Assembly: GCA_028277945.1 (NCBI GenBank) | Contig: JANQFH010000056.1 | Coordinates: 62,001-126,000, forward strand | Source: Oligoflexia bacterium | Lineage (GTDB): Bacteria > Bdellovibrionota_G > JANQFH01 | DNA length: 64,000 bases | Direction: 5' to 3' | Part shown: positions 51,688 through 60,631 of the stretch, one piece after another | How positions within the stretch are numbered: the first letter of the stretch is position 1 | Layout: the number at the start of each line of letters is the position of its first letter | The notes under the pieces: model-generated | The model's input: only the letters and a program-made list of their open reading frames with translations | Told to the model about the DNA's origin: nothing | Database searches by the model: none | Made by a program: the position numbers and the translations under genes

Positions 51688-52575
51688 TTAGTAGTAGATG
51701 ACTAGTACAGCACCAACAATCCCCAGCAGCGCTGCTGTAGCTCTTACCAGTGTTAACCGCTCTTTAAGAAATATCACCGAGAGGACAATGATGGTTACCG
51801 TACTGAGCTTGTTGAGAATTCCAGCCACACCCACATGGGCATACTTCATACCGCCGATCCATAAGACTAAGGCGACGTAGTTACCCATTATCGTAGCGGG
51901 AATCAGGAGCTGCCAATCTCTCTTGGGTTTAAAACTGCTCCACAGACACCAATGGCGTCTTGAAACGAGCGCTAACACAACTAAGGGGATTAGACCTGCA
52001 AACAGCCGCACCGTTGTCGCCCAAATGAGTGAGGTCTTTACCAGTACTGGTTTAGCTAGAACAAGACTGAAGGCATTGGTAAACACGGCAAGCACAGCAA
52101 CTATTATGCTGATCACGGCTACCTTGACGGATGAAAAACGTTGCACTTGAGCTCTTGATACCATCAAGGTTGATGATATTACTAAAGCTCCTCCAACTAG
52201 ATCCCAGATGCTGAGTTTTTCCTGAAGCATCAAGTAACCCAGGACGATGAGTAGAGGGCTATAGAGACAGTCTATGATGGCCCAGTTACTCGCGCCAATG
52301 GTGTTCAGGCTCTTGAAGAGCAGAGTGTCACTTATCGCCAGACCAAATATTCCACTGAGAAAAAGAAGCGTGTAATCGAGATAAGTAACATTGGGAAAAA
52401 ATTTAATGTTAAAGACAAGGATCGTGACCACAAACAATAACAGCGCAACACAGTTCTTAAATAGGTTGAGTGCTAGAGGAGAGGTAAAATCGCCACAACG
52501 CCTGAAGAGAATGACAGCGGCTCCCCAGGTTACCGCATTGAGCAGAGCGTATATTTCTCCGATGTGACTTTCCAT
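51688..52575 (-). CDS. EamA-type DMT-superfamily transporter
   Basis: 295 residues, ten membrane helices in two EamA repeats (about 5-140 and 150-290). Family pattern VTWGAAVILFRRCG at the start and LLYSPLLIVLGYLMLQEKLSIWD in the middle. An exporter of small metabolites; the substrate is unknown. Convergent with the SDR gene, 12 bases apart. Confidence 0.87.
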   Translation of the reverse strand: MESHIGEIYALLNAVTWGAAVILFRRCGDFTSPLALNLFKNCVALLLFVVTILVFNIKFFPNVTYLDYTLLFLSGIFGLAISDTLLFKSLNTIGASNWAIIDCLYSPLLIVLGYLMLQEKLSIWDLVGGALVISSTLMVSRAQVQRFSSVKVAVISIIVAVLAVFTNAFSLVLAKPVLVKTSLIWATTVRLFAGLIPLVVLALVSRRHWCLWSSFKPKRDWQLLIPATIMGNYVALVLWIGGMKYAHVGVAGILNKLSTVTIIVLSVIFLKERLTLVRATAALLGIVGAVLVIYY

Positions 52576-52756
52576 CCTGGACTGTAGCCATACTGTGGCG
52601 TGGGCGATTTAGCAACCTGTGCCAGGGTTCGCCCTGTCGGCTCTCTTTTTCAACCTGCTGATAACAAAGAATAAATTTTACTTAAGGATTTGTTGACGCC
52701 AGTCCACGACAGTGGAATAAATCGTTGGGTCAAATCTGTAGTGAAGGAGTCCGTTA

Positions 52757-53365
52757 ATGTACCCATCAAACCACTGGTTGAGAATTTTCTTTTTAAGTGT
52801 CACCTGCCTGATGTTTGCATTTTCCGCCTGCGTTAAGAAGCAAACGCCCAGTAAAGAACATCCGGGCAAAGAGCACCCTGGTGAAGAACATCCAGGTAAG
52901 GAACATCCCGGTAAAGAGCATCCAGGAAAAGAACACCCTGGTGAAGAGCACGAGCACCCAGGTGAAGAGAAGAAGGAGCATCCCGGCAGCACAGCACATA
53001 ACTTTACCGCTGCAGACATCAAAACAGCAATGATGGCCCACATTAAAGCGCACACAAAAGAGACCAACGGCACGTTTGTAATCAGAGACGAGAAGACAAA
53101 CGAGAAACTCAAACTCGAATTTGTGAAGATTCATGATCCGGTGCGAAAGATCGATGGTAAGGGCTACTTTGCCTGTACAGACTTTCATCCGGTTGGCACA
53201 GAGGCGACTAAACTCTATGATCTTGATTTCTGGCTGAACCCAGAAGATGGTCAGCTAAAAGTTACTAAGACATCGATTCATAAACATCCCAAGTTGAAGG
53301 CGTCAAACTGGGTAAAGCAGGCCCGCTATACATTTGTTGACGACGAACCCGTTGAAGTTGAATAG
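52757..53365 (+). CDS. Lipoprotein with tandem EHPG repeats
   Basis: 202 residues. Signal sequence ending in lipobox FSAC (Cys25). Residues 33-77 contain eight EHPG units in a KEHPG/EEHPG register, one of them interrupted by an extra EEH. The His- and Glu-rich array is likely to bind divalent metal or to act as a flexible linker. Residues 80-202 form a compact domain (GTFVIRDEKTNEKLKLEFVKIHDPV, YFACTDFHPVGTEATKLYDLDFWL) that I do not assign to a known enzyme. Its TAG is directly followed by the GTG of the GST gene. Confidence 0.83.
   Translation: MYPSNHWLRIFFLSVTCLMFAFSACVKKQTPSKEHPGKEHPGEEHPGKEHPGKEHPGKEHPGEEHEHPGEEKKEHPGSTAHNFTAADIKTAMMAHIKAHTKETNGTFVIRDEKTNEKLKLEFVKIHDPVRKIDGKGYFACTDFHPVGTEATKLYDLDFWLNPEDGQLKVTKTSIHKHPKLKASNWVKQARYTFVDDEPVEVE
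52853..52987 (+). repeat. 15-base tandem repeat encoding KEHPG/EEHPG
   Basis: In-frame units of the form AARGARCAYCCNGGY, varied at third positions, which implies selection on the peptide rather than recent slippage. A few units differ by insertions of whole codons. Confidence 0.8.
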
Positions 53366-53992
53366 GTGAAGCTCTACGGTTCTGTTACTAGTCCATTTGT
53401 ACGGAGCGTGCGTATAGTTGCTAATGAACTCCGTGTAGAGCATGAGTTTATTGAAATTGGTCCATTTGGTAAAGAGACACCGGAACAGAGAAGTCTCCTA
53501 AAGGAACACAACCCCTTGATTCGTGTTCCTGTTCTCGTTGACAACGACCAGGTTGTCTTTGAATCGCGCATCATTTGCAACTATCTACTAGAAAGAGCTG
53601 GTTCCTGTCCTGCAAGCTTTCGAGCACAGTATCCCTTATCTTTTCCAGAAGAAAACATCATCAGCACGATTCAGGGTGCCATAGAGTCTTGCACCATCCC
53701 CTTCATGATTACGAGGAGTGACGCTGACATCAAGGCTGAGGGCGGCTATTTTGAACGTTTTCGCCAACGTACGCAAGCCTCTTTCGATTGGCTAAACAAG
53801 CAATTAGCCGTTCGACCGAGCTATTTTGGCAACAAGTTTGGCGTATCTGAGGCATTTATGATTGCAGCGCTGGAATGGATGCAAAAACGCCAAGCTTTTG
53901 ACTGGTCGGAATACGAGAAAATCGTCGATTTCCACCACCGCTTCCTCGACCGGGAGTCTGTGGTCAAAACAAGAATACCCGAGACAGTTTAA
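53366..53992 (+). CDS. Glutathione S-transferase family protein
   Basis: 208 residues, GTG start adjoining the previous stop. Thioredoxin-like half: MKLYGSVTSPFVRSVRIVANE, then IRVPVLVDNDQVVFESRIICNYL. Active-site Ser in TSPFVRS, as in beta/zeta-type bacterial GSTs. The C-terminal half is helical. Not close in sequence to the GST at 19588. Confidence 0.85.
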   Translation: MKLYGSVTSPFVRSVRIVANELRVEHEFIEIGPFGKETPEQRSLLKEHNPLIRVPVLVDNDQVVFESRIICNYLLERAGSCPASFRAQYPLSFPEENIISTIQGAIESCTIPFMITRSDADIKAEGGYFERFRQRTQASFDWLNKQLAVRPSYFGNKFGVSEAFMIAALEWMQKRQAFDWSEYEKIVDFHHRFLDRESVVKTRIPETV

Positions 53993-54255
53993 TCCTAACA
54001 AGCTCAGAAAACTGCAAACTCTACAAAGCTGCTGCAGCCACCTGCATCCCGGCTGCGCGCCCACGGATGGAGACTGCAGTGCCTGTCCGAGCGAATGAGG
54101 CTGTTTAAATCCGCGAGAAAGTCAGGAATAGCTGCCCCAGGAGACACACGACCGTCCCCATAGCAATGTTAGTCCCCCGTCTTTTCCTTTTAGTCTCAAA
54201 ATCTGAGGTCTGCAGATTCATGCTCAAATAATTGGTTGACACAGTGCTTGAGTCA
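53993..54255. other. Gap without a supported gene
   Basis: Short frames on both strands lack a Shine-Dalgarno and any recognisable similarity. The stretch becomes A/T-rich toward the Fur-like box that follows it. Confidence 0.5.
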
Positions 54256-54284
54256 TTGTAAACGAGCCTTTTCTTATTGAAAAT
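54256..54284 (+). promoter_or_regulatory. Promoter overlapped by a Fur-like box
   Basis: TTGTAA (54256-54261), 17 bases, GAAAAT (54279-54284). The -10 is the first six bases of the Fur-like box, so an iron-loaded Fur would block RNA polymerase. Confidence 0.5.
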
Positions 54285-54297
54285 GATTTTCATTATC
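54279..54297. promoter_or_regulatory. Fur-like box
   Basis: GAAAATGATTTTCATTATC matches 16 of 19 positions of the classical Fur box GATAATGATAATCATTATC, 23 bases before the 54321 start. Confidence 0.7.
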
Positions 54298-54320
54298 ATT
54301 AATTAAATAAGTTAGAGAAC

Positions 54321-55196
54321 ATGAAAAAATTAATACTTTCAGTACTATATACTATTTTCGGTATGGCGGTCGTATCACCAGCCTGGTCTCAAGAACATTG
54401 CTTGTCAGATCAACCTTCTTTTGAAATGGCCTTAACGTACCTTGAGAGTCATTTCGATGAGGCCGAAATCGTAACCCTATCGAACAACGGAATCTTCAAT
54501 AATGATGAAAAGAGCTCCGCTATTGCTGCTGCAAACGCTCTTTCAGAAATCATGGATTGCCGTGCTACCAAACGTAAACCGTTAAGAAAAAAGACATCTA
54601 AGTCTCGCTTTTATCGCCTCATTATTTTTGGCACCATGCACGCTCACACTTTACAGACGATGTTGGAGTTAGCTCGTCATTTGATTGATCGTCCACTACT
54701 ACGTGCTGTAGTACAGCTTGAAGTAACGCCAAGAATATTTGGTGACAATGCTGAGTCGCATATTAGTGGGCAGGCAAGAAGCAAAAGGTTTGTTGAAGAA
54801 AGGCCGGGCATGTCATTTTGTGAGGGTTTCTGGCCTAGAGCATATTGTCTACCCGAAGGCAACAACGATGCCATGCGGTTGAAACTTGCTGTGGATGGAC
54901 TACTTCAGCTTCGTCGAATCAGCGAGGATCTTACGGACTTTGCTACTCAAGGTTCACAGCATGAAGCGTATGAGTCATCCATTACTGGTGATGTTAGTGA
55001 TCAAACCGTGTCAAACGAAACTTTACTCTGGTCAACAGAATTTACAGTAGAAGGTTATGAAACCGAAGAATTCAATTTGATAAATGTAATCCAGGCCTTG
55101 CAAACTATCGCGCAAACTGAAGTCATTGAAGATAAAAGCATTGGTCTAACCATCGAACCAAATCGCATGTGGCCACCTGCGCTGTTAAGCAAATAA
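54321..55196 (+). CDS. Secreted protein of unknown function, probably iron-regulated
   Basis: 291 residues. Signal peptide of about 23 residues (MKKLILSVLYTIFGMAVV, cleavage near AWS-Q). The mature part has four Cys that could form disulfides and a basic stretch (KRKPLRKKTSKSR). No motif for haem or siderophore transport is visible and no TonB-type gene adjoins. The Fur-like box suggests expression under iron limitation. I do not recognise a family. Confidence 0.75.
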   Translation: MKKLILSVLYTIFGMAVVSPAWSQEHCLSDQPSFEMALTYLESHFDEAEIVTLSNNGIFNNDEKSSAIAAANALSEIMDCRATKRKPLRKKTSKSRFYRLIIFGTMHAHTLQTMLELARHLIDRPLLRAVVQLEVTPRIFGDNAESHISGQARSKRFVEERPGMSFCEGFWPRAYCLPEGNNDAMRLKLAVDGLLQLRRISEDLTDFATQGSQHEAYESSITGDVSDQTVSNETLLWSTEFTVEGYETEEFNLINVIQALQTIAQTEVIEDKSIGLTIEPNRMWPPALLSK

Positions 55197-55535
55197 ACGA
55201 GTTCTGCACCATTTTCTCTTTTAGATACTTCGAAGCTAGCGCTCTATGGGATTTTTCTGCTTCGTGAATTTGAGTTCGATCGAACTGAGGTCATGGCTTT
55301 GGTTGCCTAATCCCAATATTAGCTTGAAGTTGGCCGTCTACTTTCAAACAAAAGATAGGCGTGGTCACTCCCTTCTTCAACTTTTCTTCATGGGAACAGA
55401 AAAACACAGGAGAGCATGTAGTAGGAAGATGGCTTGCATGTGCATCTTAAATCATGGGGCCAACGTCTGAGAACAAGAAGAAGCAAGAAAAGATGTCGCT
55501 CTGGTCCTCTAGTTATGCCACCTGATTAAAAGTGA
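55197..55535. other. Gap without a supported gene
   Basis: No convincing reading frame or terminator. A 14-bp perfect palindrome AGTTCGATCGAACT lies at 55273-55286; its role is unknown. Confidence 0.5.
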
Positions 55536-56744
55536 CTAATTTACTTGCAGGCCAGTCAATTTAACAGCGTTAGTTCCTTCGCCATCTGCTGAGAAATTTA
55601 GATTCAAGCTCGGCCGTCCATTAGGCAGCACTTTCAACACCGATAAATAAAGGCCATCGGAACCGGTAGCATCATATTCTAAATGATACTTCACGCCATC
55701 AAAAGAAAAGGTCACTGTCTTGCCTTTATCATCCTGCTTATCCACGCTCAAAATTGTTGCGGCAATCGTTCCCAGTCTTTTCAGAGTACCTTCTACATCT
55801 TTGCCTGTTTTCTCTTCTCGGATCTTCCCATTAATTGGCCACTCATCCTGATCAATAGTAAGTCGATAGTCGGGATGTCGAATCTCAAGATCGAAATGGT
55901 CGGTTAAAGCAAATGTAAAAACACCCGTTCGTCTAATGGGCATGCCCAATTCAATTTCTTTATCTTTAGTGACCGGAAAGATAATTCGATCCTCACTAGC
56001 AACTCGGACTGGCTGATCGTCAACATAGTGATGGTGCCCAACATAATCCCTAGCTGCCCAATCATGAAAATCTCGACGGTCAAGCTGCTCGGCTACGACG
56101 GTGGGATCAATTCCCGGGTCAGAATCAATTGCAGAGATCTCCCATTCTTCAAAATTAACTTTGAGGCCGGGGAGATACATTTCCTGAATCGTACATCTAT
56201 AATCTGGCGGATCTAAATCGATAGCTTTGCCGGGGCTGTAATTTAGATGGTAAACAACCAGAACAGGTACGTTATTTAATAGAAAAAAAGCGTAACCTTG
56301 TTCATTGGAAATTAGATTGGCGTCAAACGTTCTGAACGAATCCCAGATGTTCCCTAGTGCCTGATGCTTCGATCTACCTAGCCAATTAATACCCGTTCTA
56401 GCAATTTCAACTCTGCTATCACCATTCATTTTCGCTAATCTCGTTGGGAATATGGTCCCATCACCAAAATAGCCGAGACTAAGTTGATAGCCTGCAGTAT
56501 CGAAATAGTAGGTCCCACTATCACCTAACCATGAAGGATTATAGTTAAGTGAGAAACTCACTTCTTTGTCTCCAACCTGGAAGGTTATGACCTTATCTTC
56601 TTCATCAAGTGTTACACTTTCCTGAGCACTAAGCGTTTCCTTTAATTCGGCCTTAACCAGTACTGTTCGCTCTTGGCTCCATCCTGGCTGTTGCGTAAGC
56701 CAGAAAAGTCCAGCAACTATTGGTATGATCTTTAGGATTTTCAT
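55536..56744 (-). CDS. Secreted protein of unknown function
   Basis: 402 residues. Signal peptide with cleavage near GWS-Q (about residue 24), the same ending as in the 54321 protein. The mature protein is rich in beta strands and Asp/Glu and contains a His cluster (DYVGHHHYVDDQP). No catalytic motif known to me. Upstream lies a 19-bp palindrome. May be a surface or periplasmic beta-sandwich protein. Confidence 0.75.
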   Translation of the reverse strand: MKILKIIPIVAGLFWLTQQPGWSQERTVLVKAELKETLSAQESVTLDEEDKVITFQVGDKEVSFSLNYNPSWLGDSGTYYFDTAGYQLSLGYFGDGTIFPTRLAKMNGDSRVEIARTGINWLGRSKHQALGNIWDSFRTFDANLISNEQGYAFFLLNNVPVLVVYHLNYSPGKAIDLDPPDYRCTIQEMYLPGLKVNFEEWEISAIDSDPGIDPTVVAEQLDRRDFHDWAARDYVGHHHYVDDQPVRVASEDRIIFPVTKDKEIELGMPIRRTGVFTFALTDHFDLEIRHPDYRLTIDQDEWPINGKIREEKTGKDVEGTLKRLGTIAATILSVDKQDDKGKTVTFSFDGVKYHLEYDATGSDGLYLSVLKVLPNGRPSLNLNFSADGEGTNAVKLTGLQVN

Positions 56745-56769
56745 CGTCAGAAACTCCAGTCATGCTGTT

Positions 56770-56788
56770 GATTCAATGTAATTGAATC
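56770..56788. promoter_or_regulatory. Palindrome upstream of the 55536-56744 gene
   Basis: GATTCAAT-GTA-ATTGAATC, perfect 8-bp arms, 25 bases before the ATG at 56744. Likely an operator or leader hairpin. Confidence 0.5.
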
Positions 56789-57105
56789 GAGTACCACGCT
56801 ACGCTGCAATTTGTCAATTCAAAGGCTAACATACGGGTTCTTCTACTTTTTCTGCATGTTGTTCTATCTACACATACGTCCCCCGCGTCCTCCGTGGCAT
56901 TTTCCTTAGCCTTGGTACAGTTGGGAGCTACTTCAGTGTTCTGGAAGGATAGAAGGCCTCAAGAAAGGCAAAGGGTGAGGTGGAAGTAGGTTCTCTTCCG
57001 CAGCAAAATACGTCCCCAGCGGGATTTGAACCCATTGGGCAGCTATATAGTGTAATTGACAGCGGTTTGCTATCTGTTCTAGGGTGGCTAGCGCTGGAGG
57101 TGGAG
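56789..57105. other. Gap without a supported gene
   Basis: A frame runs from 56980 into the dehydrogenase, but its first 42 codons show no similarity and the ATG at 57106 has the Shine-Dalgarno. A T-arm-like run near 57015-57035 does not fold into a tRNA. Confidence 0.5.
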
Positions 57106-58137
57106 ATGCTCGCCAACGTTCTGAGCGAGGCTGGTAAGCTCGAATACAAAGAGGTCCCTACGCCTACTGCCGCAGCGGGTGAGGTGGTGGTCGCGGTGCG
57201 CAGTGCGCTGACCTGCGGCACTGATCTTAAGGCCTATTTGCGGGGACATCCTAAGTGGCCGATGCCAACGCTGTTTGGCCATGAGTTTGCCGGCACTATC
57301 CACCAGATCGGCGAGGGAGTCGATGGTCGCTTTGAGATCGGCCAAGAAGTTATGGCCCTACCGAGCGCCCCCTGTCATGACTGCTTTTACTGCCGCAAGG
57401 GACTGGCCAACCTCTGCAGGTTTGCCATGGATCATTTTGTTATGGGCGCCTTTGCCCAGTATGTACGTATTCCCAAGCACATCGTTGATGAGCACCTCTT
57501 TCCTAAACCGGCACAACTACCGTTTGCGGAAGCAGCGCTATGGGAACCTCTATCGTGTGTCGTCTATGGGTTGCAACAGCTGCCAGCAGAGCCAGGTGAA
57601 CAGGTGGTGGTGCTTGGGGCTGGACCCATTGCGCTGATGTTTGTCATGCTGTTGCGCCGCGCGGGTGTTAGCAAGATCATCGTTGTTGGTAGAAGACCGT
57701 TTCGCCTTGAGGTGGCAAAAACGCTTGGGGCAGATGTGGTGATGCGCGCCGAAGACAATTTGAAGGAGCAAATCCCTGTGGCAACGGGTGGCCATGGTGC
57801 AGATAAGGTCTATGAATGCACGGGTGTACCGGAGGTGTGGCAGCAGAGTATTGACTACGCCCGCATGGGGGGAAGCATTTTGCTCTATGGCGGCTGCAGT
57901 AAAGATAGCAGCGTTACCTGGCCGACCTACCCTATCCACTACGGTCAGCTCACCTTGAAAGGCGCCTTCCATTACACCCCCACGGCGGCTAAGCAGGCTT
58001 ACGATTTACTCTGCAGTGGAGAGTTGCCCGTTAGTCAACTCATCACCGATAGCTTTCGACCAACAGAGCTGCAAGCCGCACTTGAACAGTTTAAGCAGGG
58101 TGATTGCGTGAAGCTCGCCATGGAACCCATTTGGTGA
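57106..58137 (+). CDS. Zinc-dependent medium-chain alcohol dehydrogenase
   Basis: 343 residues from the ATG at 57106, preceded by GGAGGTGGAG. Catalytic zinc site: LTCGTDLKAY and GHEF; structural zinc Cys in APCHDCFYCRKGLANLC; Rossmann motif VLGAGPIALMFVMLLR. Resembles threonine/sorbitol dehydrogenase-type enzymes. It is followed 12 bases later by a paralogous dehydrogenase; they may form one dimer or serve two steps on one polyol or amino-alcohol. Confidence 0.88.
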   Translation: MLANVLSEAGKLEYKEVPTPTAAAGEVVVAVRSALTCGTDLKAYLRGHPKWPMPTLFGHEFAGTIHQIGEGVDGRFEIGQEVMALPSAPCHDCFYCRKGLANLCRFAMDHFVMGAFAQYVRIPKHIVDEHLFPKPAQLPFAEAALWEPLSCVVYGLQQLPAEPGEQVVVLGAGPIALMFVMLLRRAGVSKIIVVGRRPFRLEVAKTLGADVVMRAEDNLKEQIPVATGGHGADKVYECTGVPEVWQQSIDYARMGGSILLYGGCSKDSSVTWPTYPIHYGQLTLKGAFHYTPTAAKQAYDLLCSGELPVSQLITDSFRPTELQAALEQFKQGDCVKLAMEPIW

Positions 58138-58149
58138 GAAAACATAGCA

Positions 58150-59184
58150 ATGCAGGCGGCTAAACTCTACAGCTTCAAAGACATCCGTATCGAGGAGGTG
58201 CCGATCCCAACCGTTGGTGAAGGCGAGCTGTTGGTCAAGGTTGAGACCAGTGGTATCTGCTCTGGAGATGTCGTCCCTTGGTACATTGAGAAGAAGGCAC
58301 CGCTGGTGCCTGGTCATGAACCTGCTGGTGTGGTTGTTAAAGTGGGTGGAGGGGTGACGAACTTCAAAGAGGGCGACCGTATTGTTTTACACCACCACGC
58401 TCCCTGCATGGAGTGCCACCTCTGCCGGCGGCATCTGTTTAGCATGTGTCCGACATGGCGGCGTACGAATTTGGATCCAGGGGGTATGGCGCAGTATGTG
58501 CGCTTGCCGAAAACCAACGTTGCGCATGACACCCTCAAACTAGCTGCAGAGACCTCGTTTGAAGCAGGAGCACTGGTGGAGCCGACTGCTTGCTGTGTAA
58601 GTGCCATGCGACGACTGCAAATCAACGCCGATGACACGCTGGTGGTACTTGGCCTTGGCGTTATGGGAATTCTTAACATTGTCGTCGCCAAATTCTACGG
58701 GGTGAAGCAGATCATCGGTGTGGATCGTGTTGGCTTTCGTATGCAAAAGGCGCTCGAGGTCGGAGCCGACGCTGTGGTTGATTTTAGTAAACAAGAGCTT
58801 AAGCAAGAGGTTGCCAAGCTTACTGATGGCCGCATGGCCACTAAGATTATTGTTGGTCCTGGCAGCATAGCTGCGATGGAATCGGCCATGGAGTTAATCG
58901 GTGTGGGTGGGACGATCTGTCTGTTTACGCCGACGCAAGGGGATGAGAGATGGTCGATCTCACCCGCCAAACTCTACTTTGAGGCGGTGAGCGTGGTAGC
59001 AAGCTACTCCTGTGGCCCCACAGATACCCAGGAAGCACTGCGCATTGTCGAGTCTACAGAAAAACCCTTTCCCACTGAGACCCTCATCACCCACCGCTTT
59101 CCCCTGCAAGATTTTGCCAAAGCGTTTGAGCTCATGGCTGCTGCAGGCGATTCATTGAAGGTGATGATCTACTGCAATCCGTAG
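58150..59184 (+). CDS. Zinc-dependent medium-chain alcohol dehydrogenase
   Basis: 344 residues. SGICSGDVVPW and GHEPAG for catalytic zinc, HHAPCMECHLCRRHLFSMC for structural zinc, VVLGLGVMGILNI for NAD(P). The hydrophobic Pro-Trp after the catalytic Cys and the sequence differences from the 57106 protein indicate a different substrate pocket. Cotranscribed with it. Confidence 0.88.
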   Translation: MQAAKLYSFKDIRIEEVPIPTVGEGELLVKVETSGICSGDVVPWYIEKKAPLVPGHEPAGVVVKVGGGVTNFKEGDRIVLHHHAPCMECHLCRRHLFSMCPTWRRTNLDPGGMAQYVRLPKTNVAHDTLKLAAETSFEAGALVEPTACCVSAMRRLQINADDTLVVLGLGVMGILNIVVAKFYGVKQIIGVDRVGFRMQKALEVGADAVVDFSKQELKQEVAKLTDGRMATKIIVGPGSIAAMESAMELIGVGGTICLFTPTQGDERWSISPAKLYFEAVSVVASYSCGPTDTQEALRIVESTEKPFPTETLITHRFPLQDFAKAFELMAAAGDSLKVMIYCNP

Positions 59185-59194
59185 AGACAAAAAA

Positions 59195-59686
59195 TTAGTT
59201 CTGTTCAATCTGTAGTAGGGATCGTTTGTGAGACAGCCCAGAGGCGTAACCCGTTAAGCTGCCGTCGGCACCAACCACCCGATGGCAGGGAATAACAATA
59301 CCGAGTGGATTGCGGTTGCACGCCATACCCACCGCCCTAGCAGCTTTTGGAGAGCCAGCACGCCTGGCAAGCTCGCCATAGCTGACGGTCTTACCATAAC
59401 CAACACGCTTAAGCTTCTGCCAAACTTGCCGCTGAAAGGGTGTACCAACCACATCAAGCGGTAGGGTAAAGTGACGACGCCTGCCGGCAAAGTACTCACG
59501 CAGTTGCCGCACAGCTTTGCGGGTGAGCGGCGTGCTTTTGCGCACAACCCGTAGGCCCTTGCGGTCGATGCGGCGTACGGGCCCAAAACCGCTTAAACGC
59601 AAGCCACGTGCGGTACAGCCAACGCTCACCAGACCCATAGGGGTGTTGACGTTGTCGACAAAGACTTCGGTGGTTGCTGTTGCCAT
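59195..59686 (-). CDS. ogt: Methylated-DNA-[protein]-cysteine S-methyltransferase
   Basis: 163 residues from the ATG at 59686, which has AGGAGG five bases upstream; a frame start at 59734 is rejected. Acceptor Cys in [10 protein letters not shown], Arg finger region [12 protein letters not shown], and the HTH stretch [11 protein letters not shown]. Repairs O6-methylguanine by transfer to its own Cys. No Ada N-terminal domain. Confidence 0.93.
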   Translation of the reverse strand: MATATTEVFVDNVNTPMGLVSVGCTARGLRLSGFGPVRRIDRKGLRVVRKSTPLTRKAVRQLREYFAGRRRHFTLPLDVVGTPFQRQVWQKLKRVGYGKTVSYGELARRAGSPKAARAVGMACNRNPLGIVIPCHRVVGADGSLTGYASGLSHKRSLLQIEQN

Positions 59687-59768
59687 TTTGCCCTCCTGCC
59701 GAGAGAAGCTGTCATATTCACAGGCAACTTGCAAGCCTCATAGAGCCATGGTAGCCCACAGGTACACC

Positions 59769-60572
59769 ATGGCAGGTAGGTTGAAAAACAGAGTAGCCAT
59801 CATCACCGGTGGCTCCATGGGTATTGGCAAGGCCACAGCCCTGCTCTTTGCCAAGGAGGGCGCCAAGGTCGTCGTCGCCTCAAGAACGGCCGAGCTACTT
59901 AAGCAGGTTGTCGCTAGTATCTCCAGTGCAGGCGGGGAAGCACTGGCCGTGCCCACGGATGTTACCAAGCGTGAGGAGGTGGAAGGTCTCGCCAGAGAGA
60001 CCGTAGAACGCTTTGGTCGTATCGACATCCTGGTAAACAACGCTGGCCGTGGTTTGCACGCTGCGGTAATTGATTTGACCCCACAAGCTCTGCAACAGGT
60101 TTTTGAACTGAACGTCTTTGCTCCGCTCACCTGTATCCAAGCGGTCTACCCCTACATGAAAAGGCAAGGTGGCGGCCAGATCATCAATGTCTCCTCGATT
60201 GTTGGGTTACGCAGCATTCCCACCATAACTGGCTATTGTATGAGCAAATACGCCCTCAACGCACTGAGCGACGGCCTCCGCATTGAAGCCAAACAAGACC
60301 ATATCGATGTGCTCACGGTCTATCCGGCAAAAACCCAAACTGAGTTTGCCAGCAATCAACAGGTTATTGGCAAGAGACATGCGCATCCAGACTGGTTTAT
60401 TCAAAATGCCGACATCGTCGCAAGAGCTATTCTCAAGGCAAGCCTGCATCGTCGGCGTGACACCATACTTACTTGGAGTGCACGCATGATGAAGCGAGTC
60501 AATGACTTGGCGCCTAGCCTTATGGACAAGATCCTACACGCGGGTTACCAGCGGGCACGTAAAGAAGAGTAG
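59769..60572 (+). CDS. Short-chain dehydrogenase/reductase
   Basis: 267 residues. TGGSMGIG near the start, VNNAGRG, catalytic Ser in NVSSIVG and YCMSKYA. An Arg after strand 2 (VVASRTAEL) suggests NADP. The ATG at 59748 is an alternative start. C-terminal hydrophobic/basic tail resembles DltE/17-beta-HSD-12-like members. Substrate unknown. Confidence 0.87.
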   Translation: MAGRLKNRVAIITGGSMGIGKATALLFAKEGAKVVVASRTAELLKQVVASISSAGGEALAVPTDVTKREEVEGLARETVERFGRIDILVNNAGRGLHAAVIDLTPQALQQVFELNVFAPLTCIQAVYPYMKRQGGGQIINVSSIVGLRSIPTITGYCMSKYALNALSDGLRIEAKQDHIDVLTVYPAKTQTEFASNQQVIGKRHAHPDWFIQNADIVARAILKASLHRRRDTILTWSARMMKRVNDLAPSLMDKILHAGYQRARKEE

Positions 60573-60631
60573 GCTTGTTCGCCACCCTATGGTACTTTTA
60601 GAATCGTAGGCTGCCTCTCTGTTGCACTCTC

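Noticed and set aside
52853-52987. CRISPR-like tandem repeat
   Set aside because: No spacers; units are contiguous, in frame and vary at third codon positions, so it is a coding repeat.
54105-54299. 64-residue minus-strand frame
   Set aside because: No Shine-Dalgarno, no similarity, and it would start inside the Fur-like box of the opposite gene.
55246-55470. 74-residue plus-strand frame in the gap
   Set aside because: No Shine-Dalgarno and no recognisable composition of a protein; treated as chance.
57004-57045. T-arm-like sequence GGTTCAAATCC on the minus strand, suggestive of a tRNA
   Set aside because: The upstream bases form no anticodon stem, D arm or matching acceptor stem. An 11-base match to the degenerate T-loop pattern is expected by chance at about this rate in 64 kb.
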